64,000 bases of DNA from Lachnospiraceae bacterium. Lineage in GTDB: Bacteria > Bacillota > Clostridia > Lachnospirales > Lachnospiraceae. How positions within the stretch are numbered: the first letter of the stretch is position 1; every line of letters starts with the position of its first letter. The notes under the pieces are model-generated. The model was not told the DNA's origin. It did not search any database and saw nothing but the letters and a program-made list of their open reading frames with translations. The stretch is from assembly GCA_015057455.1 (NCBI GenBank), contig SVEH01000013.1, positions 18,652 to 82,651 of the forward strand. Reading direction: 5' to 3'. Positions 45,432 through 54,486 of the stretch are shown here, in pieces. Both the position numbers and the translations under genes were made by a program.

Positions 45432-46445
45432 GTGAATTTATTTGAAACAATTATAATGGGAATTATACAGGGAGTTGCTGAATTTTTACCTATTAGTAGC
45501 TCGGGACATTTGTGTTTTGGGAAGTATGTCTTGGGGTTGAATACAGAAGTAGATATGTTATATGACGTTATGCTACACATAGGAACATTAATTGCGGTGT
45601 TTATCGCATTTTGGGAAGATATAAAAGAATTAATTATTGAGGGAATTGGCATTGTAAGGGATATTTTTATAAATCTCTTTATTGCTGTTTCCTCTTTTTT
45701 TTCTCGTAATAGTAAAGAGAATAGTGAAAATATAGACAACGATATACTTCAAACTAGTAGTAATAAGAAATCTGTTGATGAAGATGAGCAGATTAAACAT
45801 GCTCAGGAACAGGTACATAATAACGAATTGAATGTTAAATATAACAGTCATAATAAGTCTTACAGAAAGATTTTAGGAACACCATATAGAAGATTTGTAG
45901 CACTTATTATTGTGTCAACCATTCCAACAGGAATTATGGGTGTGTGTTTTGGAGATCTAATAGACAAGGCCAGTGAGACGGTTCTTATTCCAGGTATATG
46001 TTTATTAATGACAGGTGTTTTATTAAGAATTGCTGATATCACTAAGCCAGGAACGCTAGATGCTCAAACAACACCTTATAAGAAGGCTGGATTGGTTGGA
46101 ATTGCACAAGGATTTGCAACACTTCCAGGACTTTCACGTTCGGGAACAACAATTACCGCATGCTTATTATGCGGGTTTAACAAAGCCTATGCAGTAAAGT
46201 ATTCATTTATCATGTCAATACCTGCTATTTTAGGTGCAGCTGTTTTGGAAATAGCTGATTTTGACGATACTATTAACAGTGATTTGATTTTAAATTACTT
46301 AGTGGGAACTGTAGTAGCTGGTGTAGTAGGTTATGTGTGTATAAAGACTATGCTTAAGATTGTCAAAGACAAGAAATTTATTGGCTTCTCAATATATTGT
46401 TTTGTTGTAGGAGCTATTGCCATAGCTTACCATTTTATACATTAA
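45432..46445 (+). CDS. uppP: Undecaprenyl-diphosphatase UppP/BacA
   Basis: A 337-residue integral membrane enzyme that regenerates undecaprenyl phosphate for cell-wall synthesis and confers bacitracin tolerance. The two active-site motifs are GIIQGVAEFLPISSSGHL and FATLPGLSRSGTTITACL. It is longer than the usual 260-280 residues because of a hydrophilic Asn/Ser/Glu-rich insert between about residues 85 and 150, in a loop. The start is GTG after GAAAGGAAA. It stands under its own promoter between tepA and ftsK. Confidence 0.93.
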   Translation: MNLFETIIMGIIQGVAEFLPISSSGHLCFGKYVLGLNTEVDMLYDVMLHIGTLIAVFIAFWEDIKELIIEGIGIVRDIFINLFIAVSSFFSRNSKENSENIDNDILQTSSNKKSVDEDEQIKHAQEQVHNNELNVKYNSHNKSYRKILGTPYRRFVALIIVSTIPTGIMGVCFGDLIDKASETVLIPGICLLMTGVLLRIADITKPGTLDAQTTPYKKAGLVGIAQGFATLPGLSRSGTTITACLLCGFNKAYAVKYSFIMSIPAILGAAVLEIADFDDTINSDLILNYLVGTVVAGVVGYVCIKTMLKIVKDKKFIGFSIYCFVVGAIAIAYHFIH

Positions 46446-46553
46446 TTAAATATCATTATTAAGTTAATTTGAACTTATATTTATTTGTATTTATGTTTGA
46501 TTTTTTGATTATGATTTTATAATTAATGTTGAATTTCAGTTAGGAGGGTTAAA

Positions 46554-49316
46554 ATGGCAAGAAGATATACAAGAGATTATGAATATGAAGAAGAGATTCT
46601 TCATGACGACGAAGTGTACGAAAGACCAAAAGCTGTATATCATGATGAAATCATAGCATTAATAGCAATTGCTGCAGCAATTTTACTTGTTATGAGTAAC
46701 TTTAATATGTCTGGTAAAGTTGGAGCTTTTGTTAATGGTGTGTTATTTGGAATATTTGGTATTCCTGCATATATTGCACCTATAGTTTTGGTTTTTGTAG
46801 TGCTAATATATTTAGCGAATAAGAACAATATGTTTGCTATTAGGAAGTGTATATGCGCATCAGTACTATTAGTTGTAGTATGTTCGCTTATACAGATGAC
46901 TAATTTTGATGAATCATATAAGATAACTACATATTATACTATGTCATCTACTGAGAAAACTGGTGGTGGACTTATAGGTGGAGCTATGTGTTCATTGTTA
47001 TATGAATTATTCGGTTTTGGTGGCGGCATAGTAGTGTTAATACTTATGGCTATAATTTGTGGAATAATTATATCTGAGAAGACTTTCATGAAAGCAATGA
47101 CTCGAGCTTTAGAATCTATTACATATAAGTTCCAATCTCGTGGTGCAGTTGCTGAAGTTGATGAAGCTGAAGAAGAATATCAAGAAGAGTACCCAGAAGA
47201 TGTAGCTGATGATTATTATGATGGATATAATGATTCTGAAGAAGATGAAGAAATTAAAGTAGCAAAGCCTAGAAAACGTAGGGCTAAAACATTTAATATA
47301 TTTAAAAGCTTTACAGAAGCTAAGAGTGAAGAATCTAATGAAGAAGTTTCTGATAATGAAGTTAATAATGAGGATTCTAATCTTGAAGATAATGATTTAG
47401 ATGAAGAAACTAATGATTATGATGATAATTATGAAGTACAGGATACTATGAATGAAGAATCTGAAGAATTTGATGATATAGCAGAACAAGAAATGTCTCA
47501 CAAATTTGGTTCTACATCACAAGAATATGATATTCGTAATTTAGCTGATAGATTAATTAGTGGTAATTTAGATAATATTCCAGAAGTTGATTTTGATGCT
47601 GATAATCTAACATTTGAGCAACTTACTACTGATGATGTATTTGATGCAAAATCAGGTAAGATGCATGAAGTATCACCAACGACAACTTCTAAAGCTATTA
47701 TTACAAAAGATACTTTGATTAGTCCTTATGAAACAGTTGTTACTCATGGACAAAGTCATATAGGTACTGGTGGTAATATGGTTAGTGGCGAAACTGTTAC
47801 ACAGATTATAAGACCATTTGATACAACACCTAAGAAGACTAGAAGAAAGTATGTGCGACCACCATATAAGTTTTTAAAACCTCCTTTTGCAGCTGATACA
47901 AAGCAAGCGAAAGAAGAACAAAAAGAAACAGCTAAACGACTTCAAGAGACATTTGATAGTTTTGGAGTTGGTGCTAAGCTTACTAATATAAGTGCAGGTC
48001 CAGCTGTTACAAGATATGAGGTACAACCAAATCAAGGTGTTAAAGTAAGTAAAATTACTAATCTTGCAGATGATATTAAACTTAATTTAGCTGCTGCAGA
48101 TATTCGTATTGAAGCTCCTATTCCAGGAAAAGCAGCTGTAGGTATAGAAGTTCCTAACAAAGGTGAGAATTCAACAGTTATGCTTAGAGAACTTATAGAA
48201 TCTAAGGAATTTAAAACTAAGAAATCAGACCTTGCCTTTGCAGTTGGTAAAGATATAAGTGGTCAAGTTGTTATTGCAGATATTGCTAAGATGCCTCATT
48301 TACTAATTGCAGGACAAACAGGAGCAGGTAAATCAGTTTGTATCAACACTTTAATTATGAGTTTGTTGTATAAAGCATCTCCTGATGATGTAAAACTTAT
48401 TATGATAGACCCTAAAGTAGTTGAGTTAAGTGTATATAATGGCATACCACATCTACTTGTACCAGTTGTTACAGATCCTAAGAAAGCATCTGGAGCACTT
48501 AATTGGGCATTACAAGAGATGACTGAAAGATACCAAAAATTTGCAGAAGCTGGTGTAAGGGATATTACTAGTTTCAATGAGAAGATTGAATCTATTCCTA
48601 ATCCTGAGAGTTTACCACCTAGATATCAGAAAATGCCTCAAATAGTTATAATTATAGATGAGTTAGCTGACCTTATGATGGTTGCACCTGGAGAAGTAGA
48701 AGATGCAATATGTAGACTTGCACAGATGGCTCGTGCCGCTGGCTTACATCTTATTATTGCAACTCAAAGACCATCAGTTAACGTAATTACTGGTTTAATT
48801 AAAGCCAATGTACCTTCAAGAATAGCGTTCTCAGTTGCCTCTGCAATTGATTCTAGAACAATTATTGATGGTGGTGGCGCTGAAAAGTTACTTGGTAAAG
48901 GTGATATGTTATTCTACCCATCAGGTTATCCAAAACCAGTTCGTGTTCAAGGTGCATTTATCTCTGATAAAGAGGTTAGTGATGTAGTAACTTATTTAAA
49001 ACAATTTAGTGCAGGATATGATGATGTTGTAGATAAACAGATTACATCTGCTGCAGTTGAGAAGGTTGAGGTTCAAGAAAAGAAAGCTACTGATAAGGAT
49101 GAATACTTTATTGAAGCTGGAAGATTTGTAATAGAAAAAGATAAAGCATCTATAGGAATGCTTCAAAGAGTTTATAAGATAGGGTTTAACCGAGCTGCTA
49201 GAATTATGGACCAGCTATGTGAAGCTGGTGTTGTAAGTGGCGAAGATGGTACAAAACCAAGAAATATCTTAATGACTCATGATCAATTTAATCAATATAT
49301 TGAGGAGTGCTTATGA
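46554..49316 (+). CDS. ftsK: DNA translocase FtsK/SpoIIIE
   Basis: A 920-residue protein with an N-terminal block of about four membrane helices (45-190), a long acidic linker (about 200-320) and a motor domain. Walker A is [18 protein letters not shown], Walker [13 protein letters not shown], and the RecA-like core continues with [20 protein letters not shown]. The C-terminal winged-helix gamma domain contains [20 protein letters not shown] and is used to read KOPS-like sequences. It pumps chromosomes through the septum during division or sporulation. AGGAGGG precedes the ATG. Its stop overlaps the start of the next ATP-grasp gene (ATGA). Confidence 0.96.
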   Translation: MARRYTRDYEYEEEILHDDEVYERPKAVYHDEIIALIAIAAAILLVMSNFNMSGKVGAFVNGVLFGIFGIPAYIAPIVLVFVVLIYLANKNNMFAIRKCICASVLLVVVCSLIQMTNFDESYKITTYYTMSSTEKTGGGLIGGAMCSLLYELFGFGGGIVVLILMAIICGIIISEKTFMKAMTRALESITYKFQSRGAVAEVDEAEEEYQEEYPEDVADDYYDGYNDSEEDEEIKVAKPRKRRAKTFNIFKSFTEAKSEESNEEVSDNEVNNEDSNLEDNDLDEETNDYDDNYEVQDTMNEESEEFDDIAEQEMSHKFGSTSQEYDIRNLADRLISGNLDNIPEVDFDADNLTFEQLTTDDVFDAKSGKMHEVSPTTTSKAIITKDTLISPYETVVTHGQSHIGTGGNMVSGETVTQIIRPFDTTPKKTRRKYVRPPYKFLKPPFAADTKQAKEEQKETAKRLQETFDSFGVGAKLTNISAGPAVTRYEVQPNQGVKVSKITNLADDIKLNLAAADIRIEAPIPGKAAVGIEVPNKGENSTVMLRELIESKEFKTKKSDLAFAVGKDISGQVVIADIAKMPHLLIAGQTGAGKSVCINTLIMSLLYKASPDDVKLIMIDPKVVELSVYNGIPHLLVPVVTDPKKASGALNWALQEMTERYQKFAEAGVRDITSFNEKIESIPNPESLPPRYQKMPQIVIIIDELADLMMVAPGEVEDAICRLAQMARAAGLHLIIATQRPSVNVITGLIKANVPSRIAFSVASAIDSRTIIDGGGAEKLLGKGDMLFYPSGYPKPVRVQGAFISDKEVSDVVTYLKQFSAGYDDVVDKQITSAAVEKVEVQEKKATDKDEYFIEAGRFVIEKDKASIGMLQRVYKIGFNRAARIMDQLCEAGVVSGEDGTKPRNILMTHDQFNQYIEECL

Positions 49317-50350
49317 TAAATGGTATATTAGTTATAAATCATTACTTAAGAAGTAACAAGTTTGATGATTTATACAATATGTTTAAAACAAGTGCATACA
49401 ATAATAATATAAATCTCTCTGTTAAAACTAACAGAGAGATTCTGCTTGATATTGAAAGTTCTACATCTTTAGCGGAGAATAGTTTATATACTACAGATAC
49501 ATTATCCATTAATGATGCATTATTAACTCATGATATATCAAATAAACATATAATAACAGAGCAGACATCTAATGATAGAGATAATATTTTTAATAATAAT
49601 TATAATGATAAAGATAACATTAATAATAATATCTCATTCATATTATTTTGGGACAAGGATGTCTTACTTGCTAGATACTTAGAGAGTAAAGGATATCGAG
49701 TATTTAATAGTTCAGAGGCTATTCGTATATGTGATGATAAAGCCTTAACTCATATAGAATTAAGTAATTCCAATATACCTATGCCAAGAACTATTGTGTC
49801 GCCATTTACTTACGATATCCAATATAATCAACATCATAATGGTTTTTTAGAAGATGTAGCTAATAAATTAGGATTTCCTATGGTTGTAAAGGCAAGACAA
49901 GGTTCCTTTGGTGCACAAGTACACATAGCCAATAATCAAAATGAATTACAAGAAGTTACCGAGCTATACAATGCTGGGAATGTAATTTATCAAGAATATA
50001 TAAAGACTTCCCATGGAAAAGATATTAGATTACAAGTTGTAGGCGATAAAGTTGTATGTGCTATGTATAGATATTCTGATTCTGATTTTAGAGCCAATAT
50101 CTCTAATGGAGGTCATATGAAAGAATATATACCTTCTAAAGAAGAGTGTGATTTAGCTGTTAAAGCTTCTATGGCATTAGGATTAGATTTTGCCGGTGTT
50201 GATTTATTATTTGGAGATAACGACACAAGACTTGTTTGTGAAGTTAATTCCAATGCACATTTTAGAAACATATACGATTTAACTGGCGTTGATGTAGCTG
50301 ATTGTATAACAAAGTATATATTAGATATTATTTCTAAGTGCAAACAATAA
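49313..50350 (+). CDS. RimK-like ATP-grasp ligase, first of two
   Basis: A 345-residue ATP-grasp enzyme. Core segments are [20 protein letters not shown] (ATP-binding lysine and glycine-rich loop), [20 protein letters not shown], and [20 protein letters not shown] followed by [11 protein letters not shown] with the metal-binding Glu and Asn. It resembles RimK/LysX-type amino acid ligases that add residues to a carboxyl group. The Asn/Asp-rich insert at about 60-105 is unusual. The start ATG overlaps the ftsK stop with GAGGAG at short spacing, so translation is coupled to ftsK. The substrate is unknown. Confidence 0.85.
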   Translation: MINGILVINHYLRSNKFDDLYNMFKTSAYNNNINLSVKTNREILLDIESSTSLAENSLYTTDTLSINDALLTHDISNKHIITEQTSNDRDNIFNNNYNDKDNINNNISFILFWDKDVLLARYLESKGYRVFNSSEAIRICDDKALTHIELSNSNIPMPRTIVSPFTYDIQYNQHHNGFLEDVANKLGFPMVVKARQGSFGAQVHIANNQNELQEVTELYNAGNVIYQEYIKTSHGKDIRLQVVGDKVVCAMYRYSDSDFRANISNGGHMKEYIPSKEECDLAVKASMALGLDFAGVDLLFGDNDTRLVCEVNSNAHFRNIYDLTGVDVADCITKYILDIISKCKQ

Positions 50351-50509
50351 TAGGTATTTTAATAATATCAATAATACTAGTTATAATATTCATTATAATT
50401 AAAGTATTATAGACTAATATTAAACTGGTAAAGCAAATAAATATAATAAATACGGTATTATGTAGATATTTATTATATAAATAATTATAGTAGTATAAGG
50501 ATTATAAAC

Positions 50510-51562
50510 ATGAGAGAAGATAAAAGTAATAGAATTCTAACTGGATGGATGATTTATAATTTAGAAGATTATAAAAAGAATGAAGCATATTATAATATGC
50601 ATAAAGAAAAGGGTGTTAAGTACAACTTAGACATTCAGCTTATATTGGTTGAATGTCTTTCTTTTGGTATTAAAAATAACAGACGCTTTGTAACATACAA
50701 TGGTGAAGATATACATTTGCCTGATTTTGTTATTATGAGAAGTAGATACTCATTAATATCGAAGCAATTAGAATTACTAGATATACCTGTGTATAACAAT
50801 TCTTTTGTATCAGAGATATGTAACAATAAAGCTAAAGCATATCAATTATTAAGCAATAATGGGATTGATATAATTGATACTGAATTTGTTAGCGCATCTA
50901 CTATTAATCAATATATATATAATAATGTATCTAATCAGCACATGGAATCGGATGCTAGTATAGAAGATAAAATTATAAAATCAGTTGATGGCCATGGTGG
51001 AACAGAGGTATATCTATTAAAAGACTATATAGATTTACTTACACATAATAATAAATCTAATGCAACTTGTACTATTAATAATGTTTATGATAATAAATCT
51101 ATAGGACATAATATTACAAATCAGACAGACTTAACAGATAACACATCTATTAAAAACATACAGTTAAAAGATATGGTTATACAGCCTTTAATTAAAGGTG
51201 ATAATAAAGATGTTCGTGTATATGTACTTAATAATAAAATTATTGGTGCCGTTTTACGCCAAGGCAAAAATAGCTTTAAATCTAACTATTCCTTAGGTGG
51301 AGAAGTATCATTATATAATTTATCTCCATCTGAAGTATCAATTGTAAATAAGATTATTAGTATTTTTAATAACTATACAAAGAATTATTATATACAAGGA
51401 TTATTTTATGTTGGGATAGATTTTATAATCGATGATAGTGGAAAATTCTTATTTAATGAAATAGAAGATGTAGTAGGAAGTCGAATGCTATATCAAGTTA
51501 GTGATATTGATATAGTGGATGTGTATTTGAAAGAGATACAGGATAGGCTAAAATTACAATAA
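50510..51562 (+). CDS. RimK-like ATP-grasp ligase, second of two
   Basis: A 350-residue protein with the N-terminal pre-ATP-grasp domain (GWMIYNLEDYKKNEAYYNMH, PDFVIMRSRYSLISKQLELL) and the ATP-grasp core: IIKSVDGHGGTEVYLL, MVIQPLIKGDNKDVRVYVLN and YVGIDFIIDDSGKFLFNEIE with DVVGSRMLY. Two Asn-rich inserts lie at about 140 and 190-225. It is related to, but quite different from, the preceding ligase; together they could add two building blocks to one acceptor. A 159-bp AT-rich gap separates them. No strong ribosome binding site is visible before the ATG (AAGGAT at 50497-50502). Confidence 0.8.
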   Translation: MREDKSNRILTGWMIYNLEDYKKNEAYYNMHKEKGVKYNLDIQLILVECLSFGIKNNRRFVTYNGEDIHLPDFVIMRSRYSLISKQLELLDIPVYNNSFVSEICNNKAKAYQLLSNNGIDIIDTEFVSASTINQYIYNNVSNQHMESDASIEDKIIKSVDGHGGTEVYLLKDYIDLLTHNNKSNATCTINNVYDNKSIGHNITNQTDLTDNTSIKNIQLKDMVIQPLIKGDNKDVRVYVLNNKIIGAVLRQGKNSFKSNYSLGGEVSLYNLSPSEVSIVNKIISIFNNYTKNYYIQGLFYVGIDFIIDDSGKFLFNEIEDVVGSRMLYQVSDIDIVDVYLKEIQDRLKLQ

Positions 51563-51622
51563 TTTATAAATAATTCTATATATAAATATAAGTATTTTAT
51601 ATAAATGTGAATTGGTAAAAAT

Positions 51623-51651
51623 TTGCAATTAAAGGTGTAATTTGGTATAAT
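51623..51651 (+). promoter_or_regulatory. Promoter of fhs
   Basis: TTGCAA and TATAAT with a 17-bp spacer, about 75 bp before the fhs ATG. A second TATAAT lies at 51662-51667. Confidence 0.65.
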
Positions 51652-51723
51652 TATGTATATGTATAATAGCATAGAATGGGTTGTTTAGGAGTATATTATT
51701 TTGAAGTTTTGGAGGATTTACAG

Positions 51724-53394
51724 ATGAAAAGTGACATTGAAATTGCACAAAGTGCAAGTATGCAACATATTAAGGATGTTGCTGCGCAAATAGGAATTAT
51801 GGAAGATGATTTAGAATTATATGGCAAGTATAAAGCTAAGTTGTCTAATGAATTAATTAATAAATCAAAGAATAATAAAGATGGTAAGTTAATTTTAGTA
51901 ACTGCAATTAATCCAACTCCAGCAGGAGAAGGTAAAACAACTATAACAGTAGGTTTAGGTCAAGCACTTAGTAAGCTTGATAAGAAGACATTAATTGCAC
52001 TTAGAGAACCATCTTTAGGTCCATGTTTTGGTATAAAAGGTGGAGCTGCAGGTGGTGGATATGCACAAGTTGTTCCAATGGATGATTTGAACTTGCATTT
52101 TACGGGTGATTTTCATGCAATTACTTCAGCTAATAACTTGTTAGCTGCTATGATGGATAATCATATTCACCAAGGTAATACACTTCGCATTGATCCTAAC
52201 CAAGTTGTTTGGAAAAGATGTGTTGATATGAATGACAGAGCATTGCGTAATATAGTTATAGGATTAGGAAGAAAATTAGATGGTGTAGTTAGAGAAGACC
52301 ATTTTATTATAACAGTAGCTTCTGAAATTATGGCTATTCTTTGTTTAGCAAAAGATATTAATGATTTAAAAGATAGATTAAGTAGAATAATTGTAGCTTA
52401 CAATTATGATGGAGAACCTGTTACAGCAGGGCAGATAGGTGCTGTTGGTTCTATGGCAGCTTTGTTAAAAGATGCTATTAAACCAAATCTTATTCAAACA
52501 CTAGAGAACACACCTGCCATAGTTCATGGTGGACCATTTGCTAATATAGCACATGGATGTAACAGTATTAGTGCAACTAAGTTAGCTCTTAAGTTAGCTG
52601 ATTATGTTGTTACTGAAGCTGGATTTGGTGCTGATTTAGGTGCTGAGAAGTTCTTCGATATTAAGTGTAGATTTGGCAATTTAAAACCTGATGCAGTAGT
52701 GTTAGTTGCAACAGTAAGAGCACTTAAGTATCATGGTGGCGTAGCTAAAGACAATTTATCTAATGAGAATTTAGAAGCTCTAAAAGTTGGTTTAGCTAAT
52801 TTAGAGAAACATGTAGAGAATTTACAACAATATGGTGTTCCAGTTATTGTTACATTGAATAAGTTTATATCAGATACTGATAATGAAGTTGCGATAATTA
52901 GAGACTATTGTGAAACACATAATTGTGATTTTGCTTTATCAGAGGTATGGGAACATGGTGGAGAAGGCGGAATTAACTTAGCTAAGGCTGTTCTTAATAC
53001 TCTTGAATCTAAAGAAAGTAATTTTAAAGTATTATATGATATAGATTTATCAATAAAAGATAAGATAGAGACAATTGCAAGTAAGATTTATGGTGCAAGC
53101 GGTGTTACATATGATGTAAGTGTTGAGAAGACTATCGCTAATTTAGAAAAATTAGGATATGACAAGTTACCTATATGTATGGCTAAAAATCAATACTCAT
53201 TATCAGATGATCCTACTAAGCTTGGTAGACCAACAGATTTTACTATTAATATAAGAGATTTATATGTCAGTGCCGGAGCAGGATTTATTGTTGCTATTAC
53301 AGGAACGGTTATGACTATGCCAGGCTTACCAAAGAAGCCGGCAGCAGAACTAATCGATGTTAACCAAGATGGAGTTATAACAGGATTGTTCTAA
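51724..53394 (+). CDS. fhs: Formate-tetrahydrofolate ligase
   Basis: The 556-residue enzyme makes 10-formyl-tetrahydrofolate from formate, ATP and tetrahydrofolate, feeding purine synthesis and, in acetogens, the methyl branch of carbon fixation. Family signatures are [40 protein letters not shown] and [21 protein letters not shown] longer frame starts at 51676, but GGAGGA before the ATG at 51724 gives the standard length. The gene is directly followed, after 36 bp, by the HD-GYP regulator gene, with no clear terminator between them. Confidence 0.97.
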   Translation: MKSDIEIAQSASMQHIKDVAAQIGIMEDDLELYGKYKAKLSNELINKSKNNKDGKLILVTAINPTPAGEGKTTITVGLGQALSKLDKKTLIALREPSLGPCFGIKGGAAGGGYAQVVPMDDLNLHFTGDFHAITSANNLLAAMMDNHIHQGNTLRIDPNQVVWKRCVDMNDRALRNIVIGLGRKLDGVVREDHFIITVASEIMAILCLAKDINDLKDRLSRIIVAYNYDGEPVTAGQIGAVGSMAALLKDAIKPNLIQTLENTPAIVHGGPFANIAHGCNSISATKLALKLADYVVTEAGFGADLGAEKFFDIKCRFGNLKPDAVVLVATVRALKYHGGVAKDNLSNENLEALKVGLANLEKHVENLQQYGVPVIVTLNKFISDTDNEVAIIRDYCETHNCDFALSEVWEHGGEGGINLAKAVLNTLESKESNFKVLYDIDLSIKDKIETIASKIYGASGVTYDVSVEKTIANLEKLGYDKLPICMAKNQYSLSDDPTKLGRPTDFTINIRDLYVSAGAGFIVAITGTVMTMPGLPKKPAAELIDVNQDGVITGLF

Positions 53395-53430
53395 TATTTT
53401 ATGTCACAGCTAATTAAGGAGGTCCTTTGG

Positions 53431-54483
53431 ATGCAAAAACATGTGCTAGTAGTTGATGATAATACAACCAATCTAAAATTGGCAGAAAACGCACTTCGAG
53501 CTCATTATAAAGTTACTTTGCTTATATCAGGCGAACAGGCACTTAAGTTTTTGACCAAAAATAGACCTGATTTAATATTACTAGATATATTGATGCCTGG
53601 ACTTGATGGATTTGAAACTATTAGGCGAATCAAGTCTAATCCATATACTAGAGATATTCCAGTTATTTTCTTAACAGCTAAAACAGAAAGTATAGATGAA
53701 GTTAACGCATTGAATTTAGGGGCAGCAGATTTTATTACAAAACCTTTTGTTCCTGAAACAATGCTTAGAAGAATTAGTCTTCAAATAGAATTATCTTTAT
53801 ACCGTAATCAGTTAGAGCATATGGTTAAAGAACAAACTCACATAGTTGAGAAATTACAAGATGTTATCGTTAATAGTATCACTGACCTAGTGGATTTCCG
53901 TGATAAGGTTACAGGTGGTCATGCAAAACGTACAGCTAAGTATTTTGATTTATTTGTAAAATATTTAAGAAGAATTCCTCATTATAGAGACCTTCTAGAT
54001 GACGAAACTATTGAGAATATGTTACGAGCAGCACCTTTGCATGACGTAGGAAAGATAGGTATTAATGATAATGTTTTAAATAAAGACTCTGGTCTTAATA
54101 ATAATGAATTTGCTTATATGCAACAACATACCATTCTAGGTGGTATGGCCTTTGAGAATGCACTTAATCAGTTGCCTAATAATAAGTTTCTTCATACAGC
54201 AAGAGAAATTGCTTTATGTCACCACGAACGTTGGTCAGGCGGGGGTTATCCTAACGGCTTAGTGGGAGAGCAGATTCCATTTTCGGCAAGAATTATGGCA
54301 ATTGTAGATGTATATGATGCACTTACAACTAAGCGTTCATACAAAGAACCTTATAGTCACGATGATGCAGTTAGAACAATTATGCAACTAAGAGGTAGTC
54401 ATTTTGATCCTATGCTTACAGATGCATTTTTGCAATGTTCTGAAGCATTCAGAAGTCTATCTCAAAGTTTCGGGGAGGAATAG
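53431..54483 (+). CDS. Response regulator with HD-GYP phosphodiesterase output
   Basis: A 350-residue protein. The receiver domain (1-120) has VLVVDDN, the phosphoacceptor aspartate D52 in LILLDILMPG and the conserved lysine in FITKPF. After a coiled linker comes an HD-GYP domain with the metal-binding pair H204-D205 (PLHDVGKIG), HHERWSGGGYPNG and the GYP triplet at 272-274. HD-GYP domains hydrolyse cyclic-di-GMP. The frame is open ten codons upstream, but AAGGAGG fits the ATG at 53431. It ends 3 bp before the hybrid kinase gene, forming a two-component operon. Confidence 0.92.
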   Translation: MQKHVLVVDDNTTNLKLAENALRAHYKVTLLISGEQALKFLTKNRPDLILLDILMPGLDGFETIRRIKSNPYTRDIPVIFLTAKTESIDEVNALNLGAADFITKPFVPETMLRRISLQIELSLYRNQLEHMVKEQTHIVEKLQDVIVNSITDLVDFRDKVTGGHAKRTAKYFDLFVKYLRRIPHYRDLLDDETIENMLRAAPLHDVGKIGINDNVLNKDSGLNNNEFAYMQQHTILGGMAFENALNQLPNNKFLHTAREIALCHHERWSGGGYPNGLVGEQIPFSARIMAIVDVYDALTTKRSYKEPYSHDDAVRTIMQLRGSHFDPMLTDAFLQCSEAFRSLSQSFGEE

Positions 54484-54486
54484 AGT

